Positions 40,628 to 48,646 of a DNA stretch of 49,605 bases are shown in pieces. Source of the stretch: Streptomyces inhibens (lineage in GTDB: Bacteria > Actinomycetota > Actinomycetes > Streptomycetales > Streptomycetaceae); assembly GCF_003389455.1 (NCBI RefSeq), contig NZ_QUAC01000127.1, positions 92,758 to 142,362 on the forward strand, written 5' to 3'. The position numbers and the translations under genes are program-made. The notes beneath the pieces are model-generated. The model was not told the origin of the DNA. It was given only the letters and a program-made list of their open reading frames with translations, and made no database searches. Every line of letters begins with the position of its first letter. The stretch's first letter is position 1.

Positions 40628-41094
40628 GGGCGTGTCTTTTGGATCAGCGTGCTGACCGGATGAAGATGCCGACGAGGTGAAGTGCTTGTTCGCCATGACC
40701 ACGTCGGGTGTGGTCCGGGCCGGCCGACGGGCCTGGGCACCCGTAAGCGGGCCATGGCCTGCTCGAAGGCCGGGGTTTCCCCGGCCCGCCCCGGGGTGAG
40801 GACGAAAGCGAGCGGCCTGCACCTGCTGTCCGCGGCGAGGGGACGTTGGTGGTCAGTCCACCGCGGGGACGTCCCAGGGCCTGATCGTCGGGTTCGCCGG
40901 CCGGGGCCCATTGGCGGGCCACTGGCGGCATGCTGATGTGCGCGCACGATTGTGGAGTCCACTGCAACGACCCGGTCGAAGTCGCCGTCGACGTCGGCCT
41001 GGGCGGGCAGGGGCCTGAAGACCCGCTCCCAGGTGCTGCCGACCGCCCACATCCGTAGCCCGTTGCAGGCGCCAGGCCGGCTGTGCGTGCGCAC
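40628..41094 (-). pseudogene. IS5-family transposase remnant with one terminal repeat
   Basis: Minus-strand pieces give the IS5 DDE domain: GSTWERVFRPLPAQADVDGD, VVAVDSTIVRAHQHAASGP, RPLAFVLTPGRAGETPAFEQ and, after a frame change, TPDVVMANKHFTS. The first catalytic Asp is in VVAVDST. Frames shift at least once and the end is truncated. At 40628-40646 the element keeps one terminal repeat, GGGCGTGTCTTTTGGATCA, nearly identical to the solo copy at 22829. No partner repeat was found near 41100-41200, so the other end has been deleted. Confidence 0.75.
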
Positions 41095-41965
41095 CGGTGC
41101 CGAACCTCCCGATGAAGCGGAGACGGGGAGACCGGTGCGCGGTCAGCGGCGCTGCGGGCCGCCCCTCGACGGCGTCCGCAATATCCGCCGCCTCGCCAAC
41201 CCCGGTCCAGACCCGCAGGCACACCCTGCCGAGTGGGAGCGGCGCCGGCCGCTACGCGCGGTGACCCTGCTGCTGGAGGCCGAAGGCATACCCCCTCAGC
41301 TGCCGGTGGGAACGGCGAGCCGGTGCGGACCGGCTACCGCACCAGTGAAGGGGACCGTATTGGGTGGGTGTTGGTGCGCTGGGTCGGGCCGCGAGGGAGT
41401 GGTGCCCGCTACCAGGAACAAGAGCACTGCGACGGTGCCAGGAGGCACGGGGCAACTGGGGCTTCGAGGTGTTGGAGGTCCGAGGCCCTGGCGGCCGCCG
41501 CTACCTGGAGGCCGAAGCGAGTCTGGGCTGAAGGCGGCCGGCCGCGGTTGTCTGCCATCCGCCCACGAACTTGCCACAGCCGGCACCGACGCACCGGCTG
41601 CGTCAGGCTCAGCAGCCCACGCCGGGCGTCACTTTCGCCACGCTGCGGCTGAATTCCGCCCTCCGCCCTCCGCCAACAGAGACGGCGCCGAACTCGTCTA
41701 CCCGAACTCCTCTACAGCCTCGGCGATCTCGAACGCTGGGGCGCAGCCCTCCCCGCGCCACCAGTAGTCCCCAGAAGTGATGTGACACCGAGCCGGGCCG
41801 GACCGTATGGCGAACGCGCACCCGACACCCATGGCCGTTGCTGTCGCCGTCGCCGCGAGGATGAACTGTCATGTCCAGGAGAGAAATCTCTGCACCTGTA
41901 TGAACATGATCAAATAAACTGCGCCCGGTCACCGATCGGGGCCGCGGTCAATCAGGGGGACGCGC
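41095..41965. other. Gene debris without an intact gene
   Basis: Near 41205-41450 pieces in different + frames (RRPLRAVTLLLEAEGIPPQL, then IGWVLVRWVGPRGSGARYQE) look like a decayed small Streptomyces protein. None can be completed. The last 90 bases before 41966 are less GC-rich (GATCAAATAAAC near 41910) and may carry the promoter of the next gene. Confidence 0.4.
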
Positions 41966-42382
41966 ATGGGGCGCATGGGGCCGAGACAAGTGTGTATCAC
42001 GGTGCTGGGACTGGGCGGGGGGATCTTCCTCGCCGCAACGGGCGTGCTGCGCGCGGACACCCAGTTGACGGGCCTGGCGGGGGAGTTTCGCGCCGAGCGT
42101 TGCGAGGTCTCGCACTCCCGCCACGGTGACGACGGCTGGATGTGTAGCGGAACCTTCGAGGCCGACGACCACAGTTTCCGCACCGCCCGCGTCGAGGTGG
42201 ACACCGTGTTCGACCAACGGCCCACCGGCGCGGTTGCCGCACTCGTCGACGAGCCGTCGTCGACCACGGCTGTGCGGGACGACGCCCGCGGCTGGCTGCT
42301 GCCGGGCGGCACGGGACTGCTGTGCCTCGGCGTGGCCGGATGGAACATCCGCTCCGCCTTCAGGCGTCCCCGCCAGGCATGA
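41966..42382 (+). CDS. Hypothetical membrane protein with two terminal helices
   Basis: A 138-residue protein. An N-terminal hydrophobic segment (ITVLGLGGGIFLAATGVL, about 10-28) and a C-terminal one (GWLLPGGTGLLCLGVAGWNI, about 108-128) enclose an extracytoplasmic domain with two cysteines (ERCEVSHSRHGDDGWMCSGT). The domain may be held by a disulfide. The ribosome site GGGGGACG is eight bases upstream. I recognise the layout from other actinobacterial hypothetical proteins but know no function. No partner gene is adjacent. Confidence 0.65.
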   Translation: MGRMGPRQVCITVLGLGGGIFLAATGVLRADTQLTGLAGEFRAERCEVSHSRHGDDGWMCSGTFEADDHSFRTARVEVDTVFDQRPTGAVAALVDEPSSTTAVRDDARGWLLPGGTGLLCLGVAGWNIRSAFRRPRQA

Positions 42383-42639
42383 CGTTGCGCTGGGTCTCAA
42401 CGCAGCCACTGGTGATGCCCGGCGCGACCCTCCTGGATGTCGGTGCCGTTGTCACTGTGCCGCTGCCCTCGGCTCGGCCACCCGCACCGAGTACCCCAAA
42501 GCCGTCACCCAGGCCCACGCAGACCACTCCACACTCTCCACACTCTCCGCGCGGACGCGGTCCCACCGCTCTCACCCCGGCGCGGAGGGCAGCACGTGAC
42601 CAGCCTTCGAGCAGCACCCGACCAGGATGGTGGTAGTCC

Positions 42640-43506
42640 ATGGCAGATCATGACCTGACCGGTTTCGACCGTGGCACCTTCACCCACGACGGCATCACCC
42701 GCCGGATTCTGCGGCGTGGTGCGGGGCCCGCGGTGATCGTGATGGCGGAAATACCGGGCATCACGCCCAGGGTTTTGGAGTTCGCGGAACGCGTGGCCGC
42801 AATCGGCTGCACCGCCGTGCTCCCGGTGCTCTTCGGCACGCCCGGCCGCGATGCCGACCCTGCACACCGAGGCCGGCTGAATTCCGGACTTTATACGGCC
42901 TCGTCACTGTGGAAAGTGTGCGTGAGCCGGGAATTCACCCTGCTGGCCACCGGGAAATCCTCACCCGTGGTGACCTGGCTGCGGGCCCTGGCCGCACACG
43001 AGCACCAGCGCTGCGGTGGCCCCGGCGTCGGGGCTGTCGGCATGTGCATCACCGGCGGCTTCGCCCTGGCCATGGCCGCCGATGAGCGCCTTGTGGCCCC
43101 CGTCCTGTCCCAGCCGTCCCTGCCGCTGGCCCTCACCAAGAGCCGGGCCGGCGGCATCGACATTTCCGCCGAAGACCTCGCCGCCGTCCGGGGCCGCTGC
43201 GAGCGCGACGGTCTTCGGGTGATGGCGCTGCGCTTCCGCGGGGACCGGCTGGTACCGGGCGACCGGTTCGCCTTTCTGCGCCGCGAACTCGGTGATGCCT
43301 TCACGGCCGTCGAACTGGACGACTCCGCCGCGAACCCCGATGCGGCGCTGCCGCCGCACTCCGTACTGACCGAGCACCTCATCGACGAACCCGGCCAACC
43401 GACCCGCGCGGCGTTGGACGAGGTCCTCGACCTCTTCCGTACGCGTCTGCTCGAGCAGCAACGCGGCACGGCCGCAGAAACGCCGACCACTCCGGGAGGG
43501 GCGTGA
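42640..43506 (+). CDS. Dienelactone-hydrolase-family protein
   Basis: A 288-residue alpha/beta hydrolase of the DLH family. The oxyanion region is VIVMAEIPGITPRVLEFAER. The nucleophile is Cys in GAVGMCITGGFALAMAADER. An acid candidate lies in LRFRGDRLVPGDRF. The third catalytic residue is expected in PHSVLTEHLIDEPG, where a His is present. DLH enzymes open lactone rings in aromatic degradation, but many members are broad esterases. The start at 42640 gives MADHDLTGFDRGTFTHDG. No catabolic genes adjoin it. Confidence 0.85.
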   Translation: MADHDLTGFDRGTFTHDGITRRILRRGAGPAVIVMAEIPGITPRVLEFAERVAAIGCTAVLPVLFGTPGRDADPAHRGRLNSGLYTASSLWKVCVSREFTLLATGKSSPVVTWLRALAAHEHQRCGGPGVGAVGMCITGGFALAMAADERLVAPVLSQPSLPLALTKSRAGGIDISAEDLAAVRGRCERDGLRVMALRFRGDRLVPGDRFAFLRRELGDAFTAVELDDSAANPDAALPPHSVLTEHLIDEPGQPTRAALDEVLDLFRTRLLEQQRGTAAETPTTPGGA

Positions 43507-43606
43507 TCCCAGGGGATCAGCGCCGCAGGCTTGAACAGTCAGCGGTCTTCGGCGACCATTTCCGGGCCGAGCCAGGCCGGCCGGGAGCGAGATCAGGTGA
43601 CCGGTA

Positions 43607-43845
43607 GCGGCGTATCCAGCGCAAGGAATTCGGCGACGACCTGAAGGACCCTTAGCTGACCCGTCACATCCGGGTCCCCAACAGCTTCAAGAGCGACAGC
43701 GGACCGGCCGACTGGAAGCCGACCAACCACGGCTTCCGGTGCACCTACGCCAAGGACGCCCCCCGTGAAGTCCGTCTGGAAGCTCACCACCACCGAGAGG
43801 GAGAAGAGCGTGCTGTCCTCCATGCTCGACACCTGCACCAACTGA
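43607..43845 (+). pseudogene. HNH endonuclease (GmrSD/DUF1524-type) C-terminal remnant
   Basis: The + strand reads EFGDDLKDP, a stop, then RVPNSFKSDSGPADWKPTNH, GFRCTYAKDA and, after a frame change, VKSVWKLTTTEREKSVLSSM, LDTCTN. This matches the end of secreted HNH family nucleases (consensus FANDLTDPQL, N-SKGD-DPAEW-PP, CTYA, VK-Y-LTV---EK-AL-SML-TC). The HNH motif itself lay upstream and is missing. There is one stop and one frameshift. Confidence 0.7.
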
Positions 43846-44008
43846 TCCCGGAGGTGCGGTCGGCCGCCTCGGGGCCGCTCTCTCCCCAGCGCCCGCTCCA
43901 GCCGGCTGCTCCGCTTCGTACAGGTCCCCTGGACGGACGGGCGGGCGGGCGGTGTACGTCACGGCACGATCGGTGTCGTCGACTTCTACGCCCAGGTGGC
44001 AGCCTGAC

Positions 44009-44050
44009 CGGATCCCCGCACCTGCCCATGCACGCAGGTGCGGGGATCCG
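44009..44050. terminator. Perfect 16-bp inverted repeat
   Basis: CGGATCCCCGCACCTG (44009-44024) and CAGGTGCGGGGATCCG (44035-44050) pair perfectly around a 10-nt loop. No T-run follows. It lies between the HNH remnant (+) and DUF3224 (-), fitting a two-way terminator of the T-less type usual in Streptomyces. Confidence 0.7.
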
Positions 44051-44289
44051 TGCACGCAAGTGGCCCGTCGCCGCCCCGGCCGGGCGGCAACTTCAGAGTG
44101 GGCGCTCCCCGTGGGCCGAGTAGCGGTACCGAGTTCTTGGTCGCCGAGCAGAGGCACGCGGGTCTGCGTCGCGAGGCCGGAGCTGGGCGGTATCGGCAGG
44201 CAGCGGCCATACGGTTACGGTGTCGGGCTGGGCGGCAACTGATGGCTCTCGGACCGCAGTCGGGGCGAACGGTGCGGCCCGCAGGTTGC

Positions 44290-44697
44290 TCAGCCGAGTT
44301 CGTACTCGAACCACACGCGATGCGTGCCGTCGGACTCCACGGTCAGTCCGCCGGTGCCGGTTATCCCGTCCAGTTCGCCGGTGCCGCTCGACGGCACGAT
44401 GGTGAAGAATTCGCAGGTGCGGTCGCTGCCGGAGGTCGTCGCCGAGTGCGCGAAGTTGAAGGTCCCGTCGTGGCCGTGCAAGGAGCCTGCGAAGGACTCC
44501 ATGGCCACGTAGGTGCCGACGCCGGTCGCCTGGTCGAACGCCGCGGTGAACAAGGTCGCGGAGCGACCGACGACCTCTCCCTCGAAGTATTTCTCCATCG
44601 TCGCTACGCCCACAGGCAACCCGGTCGGGACGGCAGGGACCGGTACACCTTCGATCGGGACGAAGGCTTTGACGGTGAACGTTCCTGAAGCTCTCAT
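44290..44697 (-). CDS. DUF3224 domain protein
   Basis: A 135-residue beta-barrel protein of the DUF3224 family. Marks are the N-terminal RASGTFTVKAF, KYFEGEVVGRSATLFTAAFD, the repeating strand GTYVAMESFAGSLHGHDGTF, FAHSATTSG and GELDGITGTGGLTVESDGTH with the final aromatic HRVWFEYEL. The family resembles allene-oxide-cyclase-like barrels and has no proven role. The start at 44697 gives MRASGTFTV; an extension to 44727 is open but not conserved. It is a single gene, with a hairpin 240 bp beyond its end. Confidence 0.85.
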   Translation of the reverse strand: MRASGTFTVKAFVPIEGVPVPAVPTGLPVGVATMEKYFEGEVVGRSATLFTAAFDQATGVGTYVAMESFAGSLHGHDGTFNFAHSATTSGSDRTCEFFTIVPSSGTGELDGITGTGGLTVESDGTHRVWFEYELG

Positions 44698-44805
44698 GGC
44701 GCCAAGGGTAGGTGTGGGGTCTGACAACGCACGGTCGCCACTGCCCGATCATCGGGCCGCTCCTGGGTGGCCCTTGCCCGAACCGTGGGCAGAGAGGAAG
44801 GCCCG

Positions 44806-45054
44806 TCAGTCCGAAGCCGAGCCGGCCGCATCGCGACGTACGCCGGTGAGGGGAGTGAGCAGGGCGGGGGCAAGGGAGGCGACCGCCTGTCCCACCTTGC
44901 CCGTGGGGTCGAGAGAGTGGAGCTTGCCCAACTCCTCGTCCACGCTGAAGTTGAGTGGGCCGTCGGCGGGCATGGCGTGCGCCGTGGGGGCGACGAGGGC
45001 CGTGGCCCCGAGGGCGAGGATCAGGGCGGTGAGGGTGCGATGCGTCGTGGTCAT
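44806..45054 (-). CDS. Small secreted protein
   Basis: An 82-residue protein. Residues 1-27 are a signal peptide (MTTTHRTLTALILALGATAL, VAPTAHA) with an Ala-x-Ala cleavage site. The mature part is about 54 residues (LNFSVDEELGKLHSLDPTGK, VGQAVASLAPALLTPLTGVR) without cysteines. No family is recognised. An upstream ATG (45087) in frame would move the signal peptide inward and is unlikely. Confidence 0.65.
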   Translation of the reverse strand: MTTTHRTLTALILALGATALVAPTAHAMPADGPLNFSVDEELGKLHSLDPTGKVGQAVASLAPALLTPLTGVRRDAAGSASD

Positions 45055-45185
45055 GCCGTACTCAACGACGCGCCGGGTACGCGGCAACGTGGTGGCGCAC
45101 GGGTGGCGGAGTGCGAGGACGGAGAGCCGGCCGAGCCCGTGGCCCGCAGCGTGGCCGCAGGGGGATCGGCGGAGCTCGATGTCGT

Positions 45186-45878
45186 CTACTCCTCGATGGC
45201 TCCGCCGATGCGCCGCAGATGCCGTCGGAACGTGTATGCCGGATCGGCTTCGCGCTGCGCCAGGTAGTCGTCGAAGGCCGTTTGCCGGCGCAGCGTCTCG
45301 CCCGTTCGGATCCTGCGGGCCTGTTCACGTTCCGTCTGCCGGATCTGACGTGCCGTTTTCAGCACCTCGTCGACGTGCGCGGCGGCGAGGAACAGGACGC
45401 CGTCGTCATCGCCGAGGACGATGTCGTCGCTGTTGACCAGGTGTGGCCCGAACCGTGCCGTCCGCAGTGCGTCGGACTCCCGTTCGTCCAGGCGCACCGG
45501 GCCGGGTGGGTAGGTGCCGTAGCTGAACACCGGCAGGCCGATCTCCACCAGTTCCGGGGTGTCACGGTGGAGTCCCCACACCACCAGGCCTGCCGCCCCT
45601 GCCGCCTCGGCTTCCAGCACCACCAGATCGCCGATACACGCCTCGTCCGGCCGTCCGCCATTGTCGATGACCAGGACGTCACCTTGCTCAGCCTGGCTGA
45701 ACGCCTCCAGGAACACATCCACACTGCCGTAGTGCCGCACCGGCAACGCGCGTCCGGCGACCCGGTGTCCAGGGACGACGGCCGCGATGCCGGCCGGCGC
45801 CGCGCGCAGCGGTACGTCGCAGCGGATGCAGGCGTCGGCCACCACAGGCGTGGACAGATCGCCGAAGGAACTCAGCAT
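45186..45878 (-). CDS. RraA / 4-hydroxy-4-methyl-2-oxoglutarate-aldolase-like protein
   Basis: A 230-residue RraA-fold protein. The family blocks are FGDLSTPVVADAC, AGRALPVRHYGSVDVFLEAF, GDVLVIDNGG, then GDLVVLEAEAAGAAGLVVWG followed by LHRDTPEL (the usual RD pair), and HLVNSDDIVLGDDDGVLFLA. Members are either RNase E inhibitors or divalent-metal-dependent aldolases/decarboxylases; actinobacterial copies are usually thought to be aldolases. Length is longer than minimal RraA because of a helical C-terminal extension (RQIRQTEREQARRIRTGETL). The ribosome site GGGAGAAG precedes the ATG. A five-unit repeat lies 83 bp upstream of the start. Confidence 0.85.
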   Translation of the reverse strand: MLSSFGDLSTPVVADACIRCDVPLRAAPAGIAAVVPGHRVAGRALPVRHYGSVDVFLEAFSQAEQGDVLVIDNGGRPDEACIGDLVVLEAEAAGAAGLVVWGLHRDTPELVEIGLPVFSYGTYPPGPVRLDERESDALRTARFGPHLVNSDDIVLGDDDGVLFLAAAHVDEVLKTARQIRQTEREQARRIRTGETLRRQTAFDDYLAQREADPAYTFRRHLRRIGGAIEE

Positions 45879-45960
45879 GATCTTCTCCCTGGCTCGGTTC
45901 TGTCACGGTCGGTGAGGTACAGGTGCGGCGGGCCGTGCCGGGATCCTACGGGCAGCGAGA

Positions 45961-46060
45961 TCAACGCGTCAGGCGCAGCAGCAACGCGTGAGACTCAGCA
46001 TCAACGCGTCAGGCGCAGTATCAACGCGTCGGACTCAGCATCAACGATTCAGGCTCAGCA
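45961..46060. repeat. Five tandem 20-bp repeats
   Basis: Five consecutive 20-bp units with consensus TCAACGCGTCAGGCTCAGCA fill 45961-46060 without gaps. Each unit differs from the consensus by zero to four bases. Units 1-4 carry ACGCGT. The 20-bp period is not a multiple of three, so the array is not a protein repeat. It lies 83 bp upstream of the RraA gene and 36 bp downstream of the HAD gene, so it could be an operator array for the former. Confidence 0.9.
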
Positions 46061-46096
46061 GATCAGCCCCACCACGATCCTGCGGGCCGGACGTTC

Positions 46097-46819
46097 TCAG
46101 CGCCCTGGCCCTGCCAGCACGCGGGCCAAGTCGACGACGTCTTCGGCGACGAGGTCGACCCCCGCAGGGGGATCGACCGGGGCGGCGTCCGGACCCCACT
46201 CCAGTGGGCGCGGAATGTAGGCGGTGCGGAGCCCGGCTTTGGCCGCGGCTTCGAGATCGTTGGGATGGCAGGCCACCATGAGCAGCCGTCGCGGCTCCAC
46301 TTCGAGGAGCTCGGCAGCCAGCAGGTAGACCCGCGGATCGGGCTTGTAGGACCTGGCCAACTCGGCCGACAGGACGCAGTCGAAGCGGAGCCCGGCCTGT
46401 TTGGTGAGACGTGCGAGCAGGCCGACTCCTCCGTTGGAGAGCGTCGCGGTGACCACGGGGGTGTTGTGGAGCAGCTCCAGGCCGGGCGCGGCATCGGGCC
46501 ACGGACGCAGGTGATGCCAGGCCCGTACGAGAGAGTCCCGCTCAGCCTCGCCGAGGGCGTTGAGTCCGTGTTCGGTCAGGACCTCGTCGAGCATCAGCCG
46601 ATGTAAATCGTCCAAGGGCTGCCAGGGCAGCTGACCGTTCGCGACCTTGCCGACGGTTACGCCGTAACGGAGCCGCCAGGCGTCCGCGACCGCAGCCCAG
46701 TCGGCACGCAGCCCGGCCGCGCCACCAACCCCGGCCAGTGCGTCGGTCACGCTCGGCCGCCAGTCGGTCATCGTCCCGAAAACATCAAACACCACCGCGT
46801 CAACGGCATCAACGCCCAT
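46097..46819 (-). CDS. Haloacid dehalogenase type II (HAD superfamily)
   Basis: A 240-residue HAD hydrolase of the L-2-haloacid dehalogenase type. The nucleophile Asp is in AVVFDVFGTMTDWRPSV near residue 12. Motif II is VVTATLSNGGVGLL, motif III has the Lys in ELARSYKPDPRVYLLAAELL, and motif IV is LLMVACHPNDLEAAAKAGLR (Asp in NDL). Biological substrates in actinobacteria are often not halogenated. GGAGGGG lies twelve bases upstream of the ATG at 46819, rather far. An open frame continues upstream to 47305 but runs through a repeat and is not family-like. Confidence 0.88.
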   Translation of the reverse strand: MGVDAVDAVVFDVFGTMTDWRPSVTDALAGVGGAAGLRADWAAVADAWRLRYGVTVGKVANGQLPWQPLDDLHRLMLDEVLTEHGLNALGEAERDSLVRAWHHLRPWPDAAPGLELLHNTPVVTATLSNGGVGLLARLTKQAGLRFDCVLSAELARSYKPDPRVYLLAAELLEVEPRRLLMVACHPNDLEAAAKAGLRTAYIPRPLEWGPDAAPVDPPAGVDLVAEDVVDLARVLAGPGR

Positions 46820-47032
46820 GGGCAGTTCCCACCCCTCCACTCGACACTGTCGCCCGTGGCCTTGAAGAACGCCCTGAGCGCTCAACACGATACGAAGCGC
46901 CGGCGCCCTCCCTCCGAGAATTGTCGCGAGCAATGCGCCGGCGGCTGACCGGACTTGCAGATGCAGGGTGAGAATCAGCCGACACCGGCTGGTCAGGGGT
47001 GGGGGAGTGAGCCGTGACTGCGGATCAAGCGC

Positions 47033-47102
47033 CCGCTGTGCCGCCCCCGCTGTGCCGCCCCCGCTGTGCCGCGCCCGCTGTGCCGCGCCCGCTGTGCCGC
47101 GT
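47033..47102. repeat. Five tandem 14-bp repeats
   Basis: Five contiguous units of CCGCTGTGCCGCCC / CCGCTGTGCCGCGC occupy 47033-47102, between the HAD gene (-) and the MFS gene (+). The period is not a multiple of three, so apparent Pro/Cys/Arg-rich ORFs here are artefacts. The array is in the divergent promoter region. Confidence 0.9.
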
Positions 47103-47277
47103 ACCCGGAGAGCAGGCCGTGGCCCCCTCAAAACTTGGCGGCCCATGCGGAAGTTGCGGTGCATCACCATCCGCATCACTACCCGCATCACCGGCCTCGT
47201 CCAAGCGGTCCTCATCCTCCACCTCAACGCCGCCGCGCAGTGATGCCGGACGGAGCTGAATTGAGTCATCGCAAACC

Positions 47278-47293
47278 ACTTGCTATTGCAAGT
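47278..47293 (+). promoter_or_regulatory. Palindromic operator candidate before the MFS gene
   Basis: ACTTGC-TATT-GCAAGT is a perfect 6-bp palindrome with a 4-bp spacer, 57 bp before the MFS start. TTGAGT at 47261 with 17 bp spacing puts a weak -10 (TATTGC) at 47284, inside the palindrome. A repressor there would block transcription of the transporter. No regulator gene adjoins it. Confidence 0.55.
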
Positions 47294-47349
47294 AATGAGC
47301 AACAAGCTTGACTGTCCCTTACTGCTTGCCCAGGACGCGGAGCCACGTC

Positions 47350-48585
47350 ATGCCCCACCTGATGCCGGATACTGGACCCCAGCGCGTCATCGCCGCCTCG
47401 AACTTCGTCTATACCGTCGGTAGCGGTCTCTACCTGACCGCCGGGGTGCTGTACTTCACTCAGGCGGTTCACCTTCCGGCAAGCCAGGTGGGGCTCGGAC
47501 TGGGCATCGCCGGTGTCGTCTCGCTGGCCGTGGGCATCGCCGTCGGCCATCTCGCGGACAGGCACGGAGCACGTGGCGTCTACGCGACCACTCTTGTCGT
47601 CCAGGCGCTGGCAACGGCCGGCTTCGTGCTGGCGGACAGCTTCTGGCCGTTCGTCCTCGCGGTATGCACAGCTACCGGGGCGCGGGCGGCGGGACTCGCC
47701 GCACGCAGTCCGCTCATCAGGCACTACGGAGGGGACCGGCCGCAGCAATTCCGTGCCTATCTCCGGGCTGTCACCAACATCGGCATCTCCCTCGGTGCCT
47801 TGCTGGCAGGCTGGGCCGTCCAGGTGGGCACCCTCCCCGCCTACCAGCTTCTGGTCATCGGCAACGCGATCGCCTTCGCAGCCTCCGCGGCCGTCCTGGT
47901 CTTTCTGCCGCCGGTCACGCCCGGGCCCCCCGTCGGTGGCCCTCGCTGGATCGCCCTACGGGACCGGCCTTACCTTCTGATCACTGCCCTCGACGGCATC
48001 ATGGCCATACAGTTCAAGGTGCTCACCGTGGCCATTCCACTCTGGCTGGTGGAGGCCACCACCGCACCGCGCTGGCTCGTTTCGGGCACCATGCTCGTCA
48101 ACACCGTCATCGTCATCGCGCTTCAGGTACGAGCCAGCCGCAACATCGGTTCCCCCGCGGCTGGTGGAGGCGCCTATCGTCGATCAGGCGTGGCCTTCCT
48201 TGTCTCCTGCTCGCTGATCTCGCTGTCCGCAGGGATACCGACGTGGGCTGCCGTAACGCTGCTCATGACCGCGGTGTTGATCCATACGGTCGGTGAGCTG
48301 TGGCACTCCGCCGGGGGCTTCGAAGTGTCCTTCGCCCTCGCCCCGGAGCGCGCCACCGGCCAGTACCTCGGCGTGTTCGGCCTGGGTGCCGGCCTGGCCG
48401 ACGCCGTAGGGCCAACCCTGCTCATCTCGCTCTGCATTACCTGGGGCCGCCCTGGGTGGTACGTCGTAGGAGCACTGTTCGCCCTGACAGGCCTGGCAGC
48501 ACCTTTCGCCGTCCGCTGGGCACAACGCCATCAGCAGGCTCGGCAGATACACCCTGAAGCTGTGCGGAAGGAGCCGGCCGCCTGA
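47350..48585 (+). CDS. MFS transporter
   Basis: A 411-residue major-facilitator protein with about twelve helices. The N-domain signature between helices 2 and 3 is GIAVGHLADRHGARGVYATT. Other helices include VIGNAIAFAASAAVLVFLPP, LVEATTAPRWLVSGTMLVNT and FGLGAGLADAVGPTLLISLC. The layout is that of small-molecule or drug exporters; the substrate is unknown. The start at 47350 has GGAG seven bases upstream. The frame opens at 47308 but without a ribosome site. A palindrome upstream implies repressor control. Confidence 0.9.
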   Translation: MPHLMPDTGPQRVIAASNFVYTVGSGLYLTAGVLYFTQAVHLPASQVGLGLGIAGVVSLAVGIAVGHLADRHGARGVYATTLVVQALATAGFVLADSFWPFVLAVCTATGARAAGLAARSPLIRHYGGDRPQQFRAYLRAVTNIGISLGALLAGWAVQVGTLPAYQLLVIGNAIAFAASAAVLVFLPPVTPGPPVGGPRWIALRDRPYLLITALDGIMAIQFKVLTVAIPLWLVEATTAPRWLVSGTMLVNTVIVIALQVRASRNIGSPAAGGGAYRRSGVAFLVSCSLISLSAGIPTWAAVTLLMTAVLIHTVGELWHSAGGFEVSFALAPERATGQYLGVFGLGAGLADAVGPTLLISLCITWGRPGWYVVGALFALTGLAAPFAVRWAQRHQQARQIHPEAVRKEPAA

Positions 48586-48646
48586 AGAGCGAGGCGCCGG
48601 CACCGAAGCCCAAGTGGTCGGCTCCGGAAGTACTTCGGGGGGTTGA

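Noticed and set aside
45961..46060. CRISPR array
   Set aside because: The 20-bp units are directly contiguous with no spacers, and no cas genes are present.
47014..47259. Pro/Cys/Arg-rich small protein in the + strand
   Set aside because: The frame is created by the 14-bp tandem array, whose period shifts the reading frame at every unit; no ribosome site.
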